DNA from: Toxorhynchites rutilus septentrionalis
Taxonomy: Eukaryota > Arthropoda > Insecta > Diptera > Culicidae
NCBI RefSeq assembly: GCF_029784135.1
Contig: NC_073745.1
Location: 278,291,803-278,355,802, forward strand
Direction: 5' to 3'
DNA: 64,000 bases
The stretch's first letter is position 1, and every line of letters begins with the position of its first letter. Shown here piece by piece: positions 12,284-22,215 of the stretch. The notes beneath the pieces are model-generated. The model worked only from the letters and a program-made list of their open reading frames with translations, made no database searches and was not told the DNA's origin. A program made the position numbers and the translations under genes.

Positions 12284-12573
12284 AGTGAGTTTTCGGGCAG
12301 AATAAGCAGTTTTCAAATAAAAAATCATTAATGAAAATTAACTTTTTCGTATCAAACTGGTATTCAATGTGAGTTGAAAACTTTGTTTTCTTCATGTGAT
12401 ATAATAATATCATACAAAAATTTCATCTGAAGATAATTTGATATTATAATGATAACTTTAGTGGGAAACTAATCTCGTATCCAGATGTCGACACCGTACC
12501 GTTGTCATCCCGAATGCGTTTCATACCGTTTCCACCGTGAAGTGTATTCGTAGTGTATTCGAGAATCAGGCCC
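12224..12573 (-). mobile_element. 'GGGCCTGATTC' MITE, partial second copy
   Basis: It is homologous to nearly all of the complete copy at 20784-21143 and ends CGAGAATCAGGCCC at 12573. It carries the shared blocks TTTTCAAATAAAAAATCATT, ATCAAACTGGTATTC and GTATCCAGATGTCGACACCG. A short duplication of TAGTGTATTCG is visible just before the terminus. Its left terminal repeat is missing, replaced by the neighbouring copy. Confidence 0.75.
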
Positions 12574-12827
12574 TTTATCTGGACCTGTCAGCACCTTTGA
12601 ACGTATTGGGCAGGATCTAAAAACAAGGAAAAAATGTTCCTATCCTGGCTTTACCTTCCAACGCTTAGTCAAGATAGAAAATAGGTAAAAGTGTAGTCAT
12701 CTCTCACCTAGGTGGGGATGCATTATCTGACCACCTGAACCTTAAACCCTTAGGTGGATCAATTTAATACGTTAAAGGGTAGTTGGTACTTGTTCCGGCA
12801 AGAACGCAGTATATTATTTGCTGATTT

Positions 12828-13539
12828 TTGATTTCCGTACACCGCTGTGCTGATCGTGAAAACACGCCATTAAAGCTTGCTGGCCATATGGCCACAGCAA
12901 GCTGTCCTCCACCCGGGGGTACTATAAAACCCCCTGATAAATCACCAGGAAATGGGAATGAACGAACACTGCCTAAGTGGATGGATCGCTTGGGGATCCA
13001 CGGACAAAGAATTGTTTTGTCATTGAGAGCGGCCGGTACAGGTAACCTACCAAAAAACCCTTTCGTTATCGGAAAATCGATTGAGCAAGCTTGCTTGGGA
13101 AAAATAGAATCAGCAAATACGGAGGATAAGGGTAGTAAATATGTGCTCAAAACGCGAAGCGTAGAACATGCAAAGAAGCTGATTTACATGAACAAGCTAA
13201 TTGATGGAACTGAAGTAGTTGTCGAACAACATCCCACGTTAAATGTGAGTCGCTGCGTAGTAAGTTGTCGAGAAGTCATCGATATATCCGAAGAAGAGCT
13301 ATTGACCGAGCTTTCCGAACAAGGCGTGTGCCACGTACGAAGGTTCACAAGGATGGACGGGGAAAATAGAGTGAATACTCCTACATTAGTACTCACAACC
13401 ATGGGGACAGTGATTCCGAAACACATTATGTTTGGACCGCTACGAATCCCTACCCGCATATTTTATCCTAATCCGATTATTTGTTTTAAATGCTGCAGTT
13501 ACGGCCACGTGAAACACAAATGCCCTAACAGTCTAACTA
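12828..13539 (+). pseudogene. LINE ORF1 (Gag-like nucleic-acid-binding protein), first part
   Basis: ORF1 proteins of I-like LINEs bind the element RNA in ribonucleoprotein particles. The frame is open from 12828 and carries a C-x2-C-x4-H-x4-C zinc knuckle (CFKCCSYGHVKHKC, about residues 219-232). The true start may be the ATG at 12828 or the in-frame ATG at 12888. The first 50 residues are low in known structure. The middle part, about residues 80-210, shows a regular mix of charged and hydrophobic residues as in RRM-like ORF1 domains, but I cannot confirm the fold. Coding stops being native at 13539, where a TA-flanked MITE begins. The frame reads on into the MITE for about 37 codons before a stop. 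Confidence 0.75.
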
Positions 13540-14495
13540 GGGTAAATGATCTTGGTTTGTCCAATTTGGGGTGTTTTTACGCAACTAGTAAATGCAAATC
13601 GATTTTTCTTCATGAAAATCACACACAATCGATACGAGTTTGGGTTTGTTGAAAAGCCCCAAGTCTCTAGTTACTAATACTACCATAAGGTGTTGAAATT
13701 ATTCAAATTTTTATGTTTTTTAACGATTTTCCTTAAAGAAGAATTATGATCATGGTTTGACCACCTCTGATCATGGTTTGCCCATAAAAATCATCATGGT
13801 TTGTCCGGTTTTAGAAATCTCCATTTTTGAATGAAAACATTCGAATTCACAATTAGATGTTGCATTTATCATTGCTTGAGTTTACTGTCATCATATTGAT
13901 TCATTCATAATTTAGGCTTTCTTCAGAATATTGCCTTTTCTTGGGCATTTTAGAAGTGTTCACCTCAACACTATCAACACAGAAAAACCATACTTCTGCT
14001 ATGAGCGAAGCACACTATAAACAAACTGCAGCGCGCCAAGCGGTTGCCATAGAAATCATGTGGACAAAACAACATTATTGAATTTGACAACTCATGATCA
14101 GAATTGAGTTCATCAAAATGCGTTAATTTAATGGTTTAGCTATGTAAATCCGATACAAATGGTGAGCAAGCATGATGTTTACAATATTTATAAGTTTTGT
14201 AATCCAGAAAAGGTCTGAATACGTGCCAAATAATTATCTGGTGATCGATTAAAAGTTAGCTCGAATGAGGGGCGCATTGACACAAATAGAAGGTGTATTT
14301 TATAATTCTTTAAAACATGTGATTTCGTAAAAATATACTATCAAACTACTATAAATAATGTAAAAGGCAATTTCATTTATATGTTTCTAAACATTCGAAG
14401 GACTTATTTGACACAGGAGCGCTGAATTAGAGCATTCAAAAAAGTGGGCAAACCATGATCATATTTTCGACTGGACAAACCAAGATCATTTACCC
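13540..14495. mobile_element. 956-bp MITE with TA target duplication, inside LINE ORF1
   Basis: The exact terminal inverted repeats are 23-24 bp, beginning GGGTAAATGATCTTGG. They are flanked by TA at 13538-13539 and 14496-14497, as in Tc1/mariner-type insertions. It encodes no transposase; its longest frames are host fragments or chance. Sub-terminal copies of a GATCATGGTTTGNCC motif lie near 13750, 13771, 13791 and, inverted, near 14448 and 14474. Removing the element plus one TA joins the two LINE ORF1 frames without a shift. A fragment of the same family lies at 49700-49800. Confidence 0.92.
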
Positions 14496-14497
14496 TA

Positions 14498-15249
14498 CTT
14501 GTCGCAACTGTTCTGGAACTCATCCTTTGGATAATGGTAGCTGCACACTTGAGCCCATGTGCAAAAATTGCAAAGGAACGTGTCCCATGTTCATCAAGGA
14601 GGAAAAAAATATAAAAATAAAAGTTGATACCGGGGTCTCTTTTAGCGAGGCTAGAAAGGAATACGCTAAGCTCTCCGATAACCATTCATACGCAGGAATA
14701 TGCAGAGCGCAAGATAGAATGAACCAGATAAGAAGAGATGATGAAGTTCAAAAACTAAGAGACGAGATAACTAAAATGAAAGAAGCAAGGAAGGAGACTG
14801 AAAAAGACAATGAGATAAGATATCTTCGCAAAGAACTAGATAAAATGCACATTATTTTTACTAAATATAAATTACTAAAAAGAGAGATGCAAAAACTCAA
14901 AGAAAAACAAACGGATGAGATTCCTAGAATACACGTCGATATTTCAGAAGATGAAATGAATCAAAGCTTTTCGAAAACGCAAAATGAAGATCCATGCATA
15001 AATCCAGGAGACCCTTTTAGAATGGACGAGTCTCAATCAGGATTAAAAAGAAGGAAGAATGCAGAATCAGGCCCATCTGCTAAAAGATCACAGAGCAAAG
15101 ATGCTGTACTAACAATAAACTGTGAAACCGACCAAGAGAGCGTAGAAGAAGGAGTGTCTGAAGCAACATTAAGGCAAAATATGAATGAGGGACCAAAGAC
15201 CAGAAGAGGGAAAAATTCAAAACAACAAAATGTCACGAAAAAACATTGA
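14498..15249 (+). pseudogene. LINE ORF1, second part
   Basis: This is the continuation of ORF1 after the MITE. It opens with two more cysteine-rich knuckle-like motifs (CRNC...C and CKNC), about residues 1-30 of this part. A strongly charged segment follows at about residues 90-160, rich in K, E, R and L with heptad-like spacing, probably a coiled coil used for ORF1 trimerisation. The C-terminal third is polar and basic. The frame ends at a TGA at 15247-15249, and ORF2 follows 43-90 bases later. No frame break is visible within this part, so ORF1 was probably intact when the MITE landed. Confidence 0.75.
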
Positions 15250-15342
15250 GAATCGAACACATATCCTAGACCACGACCTTTTAAACGAAAATTGCTCTGG
15301 AAATGGATTTTAGAAGAACAACTTCAAACCCTTGACACTAAT

Positions 15343-16071
15343 ATGAATGAGAACAACAGAAACGGAACCTCCCCAATTAAAAAGACAATCGCTGTACAGT
15401 GGAATGTAAGAGGATATAGAGCAAGAACTGCTGAACTTCAAATTCTGGCAAAAGAGCACCAACCAGACATCTTCTGTCTCCAGGAGACAATTTGTACACC
15501 CCAATGCAAATCATTTTCCACCCAATATGTATTCATGTGCCTTCCACCAGATAGACAAATTGGATGGGGAGGAGTTGGAATCGCTATCTTGGAAGGCATT
15601 CCTTTCGAAAGAGTTTCAATAAGAACAACGTTGCAAGCGATAGCAGTCACGATACACAACCCAACGAGTCGAACGTTCGTTTCACTTTATATTCCACCTT
15701 CGCATGACAACAATGTTTTGGAAACAGAACTTCAGGAATTGATCAGTCAATTGCCGAAACCGTTTATAATAATGGGTGACCTAAATGCCCATGCTGACAT
15801 TTGGGGAAGTCCATACTTACATACATTTGGGGAAGTCCATAGTACATACTTAAACCTTGGAAACGGTAGTGAAAGCGTAGTAGATCTCACGCTGTCTTCA
15901 GCCAGAGAAGAGACCCTTCAGTGGAACACTATGATAGACCTCCATGGCAGCGATCACTTCCCTATAACTTTGCACTCTGTCACATGTCACACACCTTCGA
16001 CTAGCAGAAGAAAATGGAAATATGCTAACGTTGACTGGATAGGTTATCACAGATTCATAAAATCAAGATGA
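15343..16071 (+). pseudogene. LINE ORF2 endonuclease domain
   Basis: The endonuclease nicks target DNA to prime reverse transcription. Signature motifs are QWNVRGY near the start, FCLQET (catalytic E), GDLNAHADIWG (catalytic D/N), DLTLSS and GSDHFPI (catalytic D-H). I chose the ATG at 15343 over the upstream in-frame codons because the motif block begins shortly after it. There is damage near 15797-15840: TTTGGGGAAGTCCATA occurs twice in tandem, and the usual spacing between the GDLNAH and DLTLSS motifs is shortened. A stop at 16069-16071 cuts the domain from the RT. Confidence 0.8.
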
Positions 16072-16708
16072 AGAGAGGATACAGTATACTCTCCAGAGAC
16101 CCTTACCAACATAATAATCGACGCAGCAGTGAGTAACATTCCACTTTCCTCTGGAATTTAAGGTAGACGATATGTGCCGTGGTGGAACAACGAGGTGGCG
16201 ACAGTAATCAAAAACAGACGAAAAGCACTCAGAACTCTTCGAAAACTCAACAAAAACGACCCACTATATGCAGAAGCCCTTACAGATTTTCGAACAAAAA
16301 GGTATAGTGCCAGATCTGCAATAATCAAAGACAACCAATAAAGCTGGACAAATTTCGTAGGATTTTGATTACATCCATACTCCACCACCCAAGAGATATG
16401 GCGGAGAGTAAATGCACTCCAGGGAAAAAACAGGACAATGAGGATTCTACTCCCTGGCAGCAACACAAACACAGATGACCCGACTGGGAGGCGATCTGAC
16501 GTAGTGGTAACTTCCATACCTCTCACGCAGAGATCACGAGTTCAATTCTCACTCCCGACATTCTTCCAAAAATGGAAGTAAAAGTGACGAACCAGCCGAA
16601 ATGTGTTGAAAGTCACTATAATAAAGAAAAAAAAAAAAAGATGACCCGACTGTTTTAGCCGAGATACTTGCTAAACACTATTGGCAAATCTCTAACTCCA
16701 ACAATGAA
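16072..16708 (+). pseudogene. Broken linker between LINE endonuclease and RT, with SINE insertion
   Basis: This is the region that should link the endonuclease and RT. It keeps only short open runs in shifting frames, e.g. a frame rich in R-R-K-A-L near 16200, and it is further split by the SINE at 16487-16638. No catalytic motif is expected here. Confidence 0.6.
16487..16638 (+). mobile_element. tRNA-like SINE, copy 1
   Basis: A 152-bp element with an A-box-like GCGATCTGACGTAGTGG, a B-box-like GAGTTCAATTCTC, the body motif CATTCTTCCAAAAATGG and a poly(A) tail. It is flanked by a 14-bp exact target duplication (AGATGACCCGACTG) at 16473-16486 and 16639-16652. It lies inside the dead LINE, so it landed later. 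Two further copies are at 42885-43034 and 52814-52967. I do not assign a published name. Confidence 0.95.
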
Positions 16709-17542
16709 ATGAGCAGCACTCAGGAAGCAAGACAGCAAGGGGGAGAAGGGACAACCTGCATCCCAACCTGTACAACGAATTCAGGAGCGTGTAGCACGAT
16801 TTTATCGACAACTATGAGAGCTAAACGACAGGGGGAAGAACGAAAAGAAGAACCTTGTACTTCTTCCACTGAACTTCGATCGAGCCTTATAAAACGCTCA
16901 ACAAATTATAATAATGACTTCTCTTTGGGGGAACTCCACAGAGCACTTCGTAAAAGCAAAAGTAGGTCTACGGGCCCCGACGAATTAGGATACCCACTGC
17001 TGAAACATCTACCGGATACTGGTTACTCGGCTCTGCTGAGAATACTCAATGCGGTTTGGCAAAACGGATGCATACCAAAAGCATGGAAACAAGCGACTGT
17101 AGTACCGATCCCAAAACCAGGCATAGCAAGAGATCCAAAAGACTATCGTCCGATTTCTCTGCTAAGTTGTCTAGGTAAGACTCTAGAGAGAATGGTGAAC
17201 ACCAGACTTATGTGCACACTCGAAGAACGTAAACTCCTCGACCCAAGACAGTATGCTTTCAGAGAGGGTCTAGGATCCGAAGTCTACTTAGCAGATTTAG
17301 AGGAGCTTCTAGACGCTCCGTTTCGAGAGAAAAAACACTCAGAACTTCTCTCAATCGACGTGTCGAAAGCCTTCGATACCATTGACAGAAACGCGGTCCT
17401 CGATACAATTACTAAATGGAACATAGAAGGTAGAATGATGCGCTACATACGAGACTTTTTAAATCAGAGGTCATTCCGAGTACGAGTTGGAAACACGCTA
17501 TCGTCTGAGCATTGTACCACCCGGGGTGTTCCGCAGGGATAA
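16709..17542 (+). pseudogene. LINE ORF2 reverse transcriptase, N-terminal two thirds
   Basis: Reverse transcriptase fingers and palm: KSKSRSTGPDELGYPLL (about residues 90-106), the PIPKPG...DYRPISLLSCLGK block (about 130-160), QYAFREGLGS, the first catalytic aspartate block LLSIDVSKAFDTI (about 214-226), and RGVPQG at the end. The stop TAA at 17540-17542 replaces the residue expected after GVPQG. The second catalytic motif (YADD or FADD) should follow some 30-40 residues later but is absent. The next open frame has it deleted. Confidence 0.85.
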
Positions 17543-18142
17543 GTGATTTCAGTAACACTTTTCATCATAGCTATGAATCAGCTCTTCACAAAAATTCCTA
17601 AGAGAAAATTCCAAAAATTAAGAGTGATAAGTGGTAAAGCATTAGCTGCAAAAAAGAGTCGTTTATACACAACAAATGCTTTAGTCCCATCCAGGCTTCT
17701 GTACGGTTTTTCTTTTACCAGTAGAGCTAGACAAAATGTCATTACCATTCTCAAGCCAGTCTATAACAAAGTCATACGTATAGCTACCAGTGCCTTTCCA
17801 ACAAGTCCAATCAGAGCAGTGATGGTGGAAGCTGGAGTTCTTCCTTTCGAATATGTAGCAACACTACACGAAGTAAATACAGCTATTCGCTTCAAAGAAA
17901 TAGACAGTACCGTCCACGATTGCGCTCTACTTAGAAGAGCCAACACATCATTCGAAACATTAACAAACGAAGCATTTCCTACTGTTACGGCAAGGCGACG
18001 AATCAGAAGCCCACCATGGTACTACCAACCACCTAAGATTGACTGGTCTATAAAGGCACAAGTGAGAGCAGGAGAAAACAAAGAAAAAGCGAGAGCAATT
18101 TTCAATGATTTATTGAATACAAAATACATCGATTTTCATTAA
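17543..18142 (+). pseudogene. LINE ORF2, RT remainder with catalytic-core deletion, plus linker
   Basis: It keeps VISVTLFIIAMNQLF, which normally follows PQGS, and then jumps directly to KLRVISGKAL..., which belongs far downstream in the thumb or linker. The metal-binding Y/FxDD motif is missing, so this copy could not make cDNA. The rest, with LVPSRLLYGF, VYNKVIRIATSAFPTSP and AGVLPFEY, is the usual I-like linker before RNase H. A TAA at 18140-18142 ends the frame immediately before the RNase H block. Confidence 0.8.
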
Positions 18143-18919
18143 ATTTTCACGGATGGATCTAAAGCAGATGGTAAAACAGGTTTCGGAGTTTATTCGGATA
18201 ACCTTGAGCTTTGTGGCAGGTTGAGTGACGACTGTTCGGTTTTCGGTGCTGAGCTAATGGCTTTGCCCATCGCCTTAGAAAATACACCGAAGAAATCATC
18301 ATCAGTAATTTTTTCCGATAGTGCAAGTTGTTTAAATGCCCTGGGAGCGGGATCATCCAAGAACCCATGGGTTCAAGCTTGTGAGATAGATGCATGCAAA
18401 AGGAATGTAACTTTCGTATGGATTCCGGGTCACAGCGGAATTACAGGCAATGAAATAGCGGACGTACTCGCTAACAGAGGAAGGTCAGGAGTAATTAAAT
18501 TTCCCGAACTCAGTGGTGGAGATGCCAAGAGAATGGTTGAAAATAAAATCTGGCTAGCATGGCACCAAGACTGGAAACATTCCAGTCCAACAACTCAACT
18601 AAATCAAATAAAGTGTACGGTAACTGCAGGAGCGGATCAACCAAATGCTCGGGACCAAAGAGCTTTGACACGTGTTCGAATAGGACATACAGTACTCACG
18701 CATGGATTTCTTCTGCAACCCTACGCAGACCCCCCAACGTGCAGATGCCAACAAAGACTTACAATTGAACATATTCTTACGGAATGTTCACTACTGAAAC
18801 AAGAACGTGAAATGGAAGGTATTCGTGGTAATCTAATGGAAATCCTCAAAAACAGTAATGACAGTGAGAAGAAACTGCTGAAGTTCCTGAAAAAGACCAT
18901 GATATTTAATCTATTATAA
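18143..18919 (+). pseudogene. LINE ORF2 RNase H and C-terminal zinc motif
   Basis: RNase H degrades the RNA strand of the RNA-DNA hybrid. The four catalytic acids are visible: D in FTDGSK, E in FGAELMAL, D in FSDSASC, and D in GHSGITGNEIAD. The reading frame is in phase with the upstream part and is only separated by the TAA at 18140. Near the C-terminus, CRCQQRLTIEHILTEC is the CCHC-like motif common in ORF2 ends of this clade. The frame ends with TAA at 18917-18919, followed by a short 3' UTR and an A-run. This domain looks intact, although the protein is not. Confidence 0.85.
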
Positions 18920-18946
18920 TTATTTATTGATTGAAAAAAAAAAAAG

Positions 18947-19319
18947 AGTGGGTTATATCTATGATATAAACGCAAGGTTGACGTGCGACTACCTTAGCTT
19001 AGCAATTATTTGATGGTATTGATTAAATTCTTGGTTGAATGTAACAATTTCCGAATTTAATTGAATTCAATATATTTGCTTTGTGAGTAAAAAGATTGAA
19101 TAAATGCCATGTAAGGCTAAATCATGCATTGTGATAGATTATGCTCTTCATTACAAGTAAATTTAACGTTTGGTATGATGCCTAGGACAAAATATGTGAA
19201 CGGGAAAATTATTAAACGACTATTTTATTTTACATTTCCTTCCGAAGGTTGCATCTCTCAAGTGTACGTACTTCTCGAAACGCGAAATTGCTTGAAACTT
19301 GAAAGTTCATTCGCCTCTA
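18947..19319. other. Non-coding, nothing recognised
   Basis: AT-rich sequence between the LINE tail and repeat family E; no frame of note. Confidence 0.4.
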
Positions 19320-20150
19320 GTGTTTGCATGATTTTCCCAGGTTGCTACGTTCAGAAGACCGTGTGAAGGAAACATATTCTAGTCTGCACAAAGGCAAGCG
19401 AGTACAAAAGTACTCGCAGTTTCCATTTATTTGCAAAGCCGATTTCCCCAGACACCTTGGTTTAGAAGTCTGTGTTAGGGAAACACATTTCAGTCGAAAC
19501 AAAAATGCTCCTGACTTACACGTATTTGCAATGCTAATTTCCTCACGCTCCATGGATTAGAGGTCTGTGTTAGGGAAACACATTTCAGTCGGAACCAAAA
19601 TACCCCCGACTTGCATGAATTTGCAATGCCGATTTCTTCCAGGCACCAAGGTTTTGAAATCTCTGTTAGGGAACACATTTCTGTGGAATCTAAAGCTCCC
19701 TAAACCTTCACGTGTTTGCAAAGCTGATTTCTCCAACGCTGCTTGATTTTGAAGTCTGTGTTAGGGAACACATTTCGGTGAGAACGAAAATCCCCATACT
19801 TTCATGTATTTGGAATGTTGATTTCCCCAAGGCTGCTTGGTTTTGATGGCTGTGTTGGGGAAGCTGTAAATCGGGCCAATCAAAACGATGTAGTTAGGGC
19901 GTTTAGATAACGCTCAACATTTTACAGTTATTCAATTGTTTATCTAATGAAGAATAACATTTTATTAATTGCGATAGATGCGTAGAAATTTTCCATACCA
20001 ATTGATGCAAACATCTTTCCGATCCAGTATGAAATGTTCGAGTTGTAAGCATTCGAAATCTTTCATTTTTTCCTGCATGTTCTGTGTTTAGGTTTTCATT
20101 TTGCCCCCCCCCCCCTATATTTCGGTTAGACGTAGTCCCACGTCAAAGAA
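19320..20150 (+). repeat. Dispersed repeat family E, long copy with ~95-bp tandem units
   Basis: About six degenerate units carry a GTGTTAGGGAA phrase (for example near 19472, 19567, 19662, 19755 and 19852), each with AACAAAAATNCCCC, CATGTATTTGCAA and a TTTCCCCA. A unique 280-bp flank follows (19868-20150). The unit-plus-flank order is inverted in 6885-7345 and changed in 31440-32095. A run of 14 C lies at 20104-20117. Confidence 0.75.
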
Positions 20151-20445
20151 AAAATATCTTGACAAATATTGCGAATATTTTTGAAAGCTGTGAGCCGTTT
20201 AATAGGAGACATATTTCCACAACTTTCAATGCATAATACTTAACTGTAGTACAAGTAGTTATTATTTAATAATACCTCAGAAAAAATCTCATGCCCAGCA
20301 TTATACAGAACTACTAAAATTGTAAATATTGGATAGAGTTATTCTTTAAAGTCTTGCCAGATGAGTCATTACTGATTTTGAACATCACAATTTTTTTTCC
20401 ATTCGAATTCAATATTTTCGAAATAATCTCTTATTTACACTGAGT

Positions 20446-22215
20446 GGGGGTGAGAATGGGTCAAGCACAAAATTCAATTCCGTGCTAAACCGATATAGTG
20501 ATTGTCAGATTTTCATGAACATTGGTAGTTTTATTCCTCATCGTAAAATATTAGACCCATGTTTTTTATTTGTTTCATTTTACGGTGGCCGAAAAATCAA
20601 CTTTTCCCCCTTTTTTTATCAAAAATAATTCTTAACTTTTGAACTACTGAACCGATTTAGATGATCGATATATAAAATTAAAGCCAATGAGCTAGTTGTG
20701 TTTGGAAAACATTACGCTTGAAAAAAAAAACCAGATTTTGTTTCCGTAATTATTGATTGTAATTGTTTTTCATAGCTTACATGGGGCCTGATTCTTGAAT
20801 ACACTTCGAATAGACTTCACGGTGGAAACGGAATGAAACGTATACGCGATGACAACGGTACGGTGTCGATATCTGGATACGAGATTAGTTAGCAAATTAT
20901 CTTCAGATAAAATTTTTGTATGATATTATTATATCACATGAAGAAAACAAAGTTTTCCAATCACATGGAATACCAGTTTGATACGAAGAAGTTAATTTTC
21001 ATTAATGATTTTTTATTTGAAAACTGCTCATTCTGCCTGAAAACTCATTATCATCTTCGACACTTCACTAACTCGTGAAACGTAGTTCAATGGCGTGCCG
21101 TTCATTTCGTTTCCAACGTGAAGTGTATTCGAGAATCAGGCCCATGGTTCCGGAACTAAGGTCACCATATTTTTTATATTTTTTCTTGAAAGCTGAGGTT
21201 TTTCTACATAACATATCCGAGTATCAGAGAAGTGTTTTTTTCGTTTTCGAGTGATTTTGCAAAGTTAACATGTTTTCGGTTTTCGTTCAATATTCCTATG
21301 CAACTGGACTACATCTACGCGACTATAATTCAATTGTAATGCGTATGTGGTATTTCATGTGGCTTCAAATTGGAATATCGATCATCTGAATCGGCCTGGT
21401 AGTTCAAAAGTTATGAATTTAAAAAAAAGTAATTTTTGGAAAAAAAAGGAAAAATGATTTTTCGGACCATCGGTTAATTTTGAAAAAATCATAACTCAAT
21501 AACACTAAATAACGCATCTCAGAATTTTGAATGTGTTATCTAAAAAAAGTTTAGCTTTCAAGAAAAAATATAAAAATATATAGCACCCTTGGTCCCGATA
21601 CAATGTAAATTATAAAAAAATACAATCAACAATTACAAGACCAAAATCCAAAATTTCTGCAAGTAGAATATTTTTCGAAAAGAGACTAGTTAATTCGCTT
21701 CACTTTGATATGTCGGTATCTGAATCGGTGCAGTAGTTCAAAAGTTGAGTTTTTAAAAAAAGGAATTTTCGGAAAAAAGGGGAAAAAATTACCATTCGGA
21801 CTACCCTAAAATGGAAATGGTCACCTATTTAATTTGATATGTAAATCATCCGAATCGGTACAGTAGTTCAATAGTAATGAATTAAGAGAAAGTCATTTTT
21901 GGAAAAAAATGGAAAATAAAATATTTTTTTGGGCAACCCTAAAATGGAAATGACCACCCTAATGTTTAAATATACGGACCCAATGTTTTGCGATAAAAAA
22001 ACAAAATTACCACTTTTCACGAAAATCTGAGAACCACTATATCGGTTTCAATTTCTATCGCACTTCTAGGTGGATTGACACTATTTTCGTAACTCAAATA
22101 ATCATTTAAGACACATACATGTTGTTAATTTGTCTTGAAATGATTGAGAAATTGATTTCTAAACACAATTCTTAATGGAAAGTAATATTCACTACTTTGA
22201 CCCATTATCACCCCC
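20446..22215. mobile_element. Giant fold-back element (copy 1), 1.77 kb including a nested MITE
   Basis: Outer ends GGGGGTGAGAATGGGTCAA (20446) and its inverse (to 22215) enclose an inner, almost wholly palindromic body, 20485-22050. Each motif in the left arm reappears inverted in the right arm: ATATAGTGATTGTCAGATTTT with the inverse of TCTGAGAACCACTATAT; TTAGACCCATGTTT with ATACGGACCCAATG; TTCTTGAAAGCTGAGG with TAGCTTTCAAGAAAAA; CAATATTCCTATGCAAC at the centre near 21290. No transposase is encoded. Parts of the same body recur at 32866-33680, 34575-34755 plus 36310-36610, 44985-45575 and 53793-62270. Confidence 0.75.
20784..21143. mobile_element. 'GGGCCTGATTC' MITE, complete copy
   Basis: A 360-bp element with inverted ends GGGCCTGATTCT...CGAATACACTTC, inserted in the left arm of the fold-back element. 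It is flanked by ATG on each side if the end is GGGCCTG, or by CATGG if it is GGCCTG; both fit an empty site reading TTACATGGTTCC. The empty-site wording is supported by the related fold-back copy near 36490-36505 (TTACATGGTTTCG). Internal blocks match 12224-12573. No coding capacity. Confidence 0.85.

Larger units (their letters stand above)
12574..18946 (+). mobile_element. I-like non-LTR retrotransposon (LINE), defective
   Basis: The order of parts is ORF1 with zinc knuckles, then ORF2 with an apurinic-type endonuclease, a reverse transcriptase, an RNase H domain and a C-terminal CCHC-like motif, ending in an A-rich tail near 18935-18946. RNase H after RT is typical of the I and related clades and is absent from Jockey and R1 elements (family knowledge). 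The 5' boundary is set where the upstream MITE ends and is uncertain. No flanking target duplication was found. The copy is dead: a 956-bp MITE lies in ORF1, a SINE and several stops lie in ORF2, and the RT catalytic block is deleted. Confidence 0.85.
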
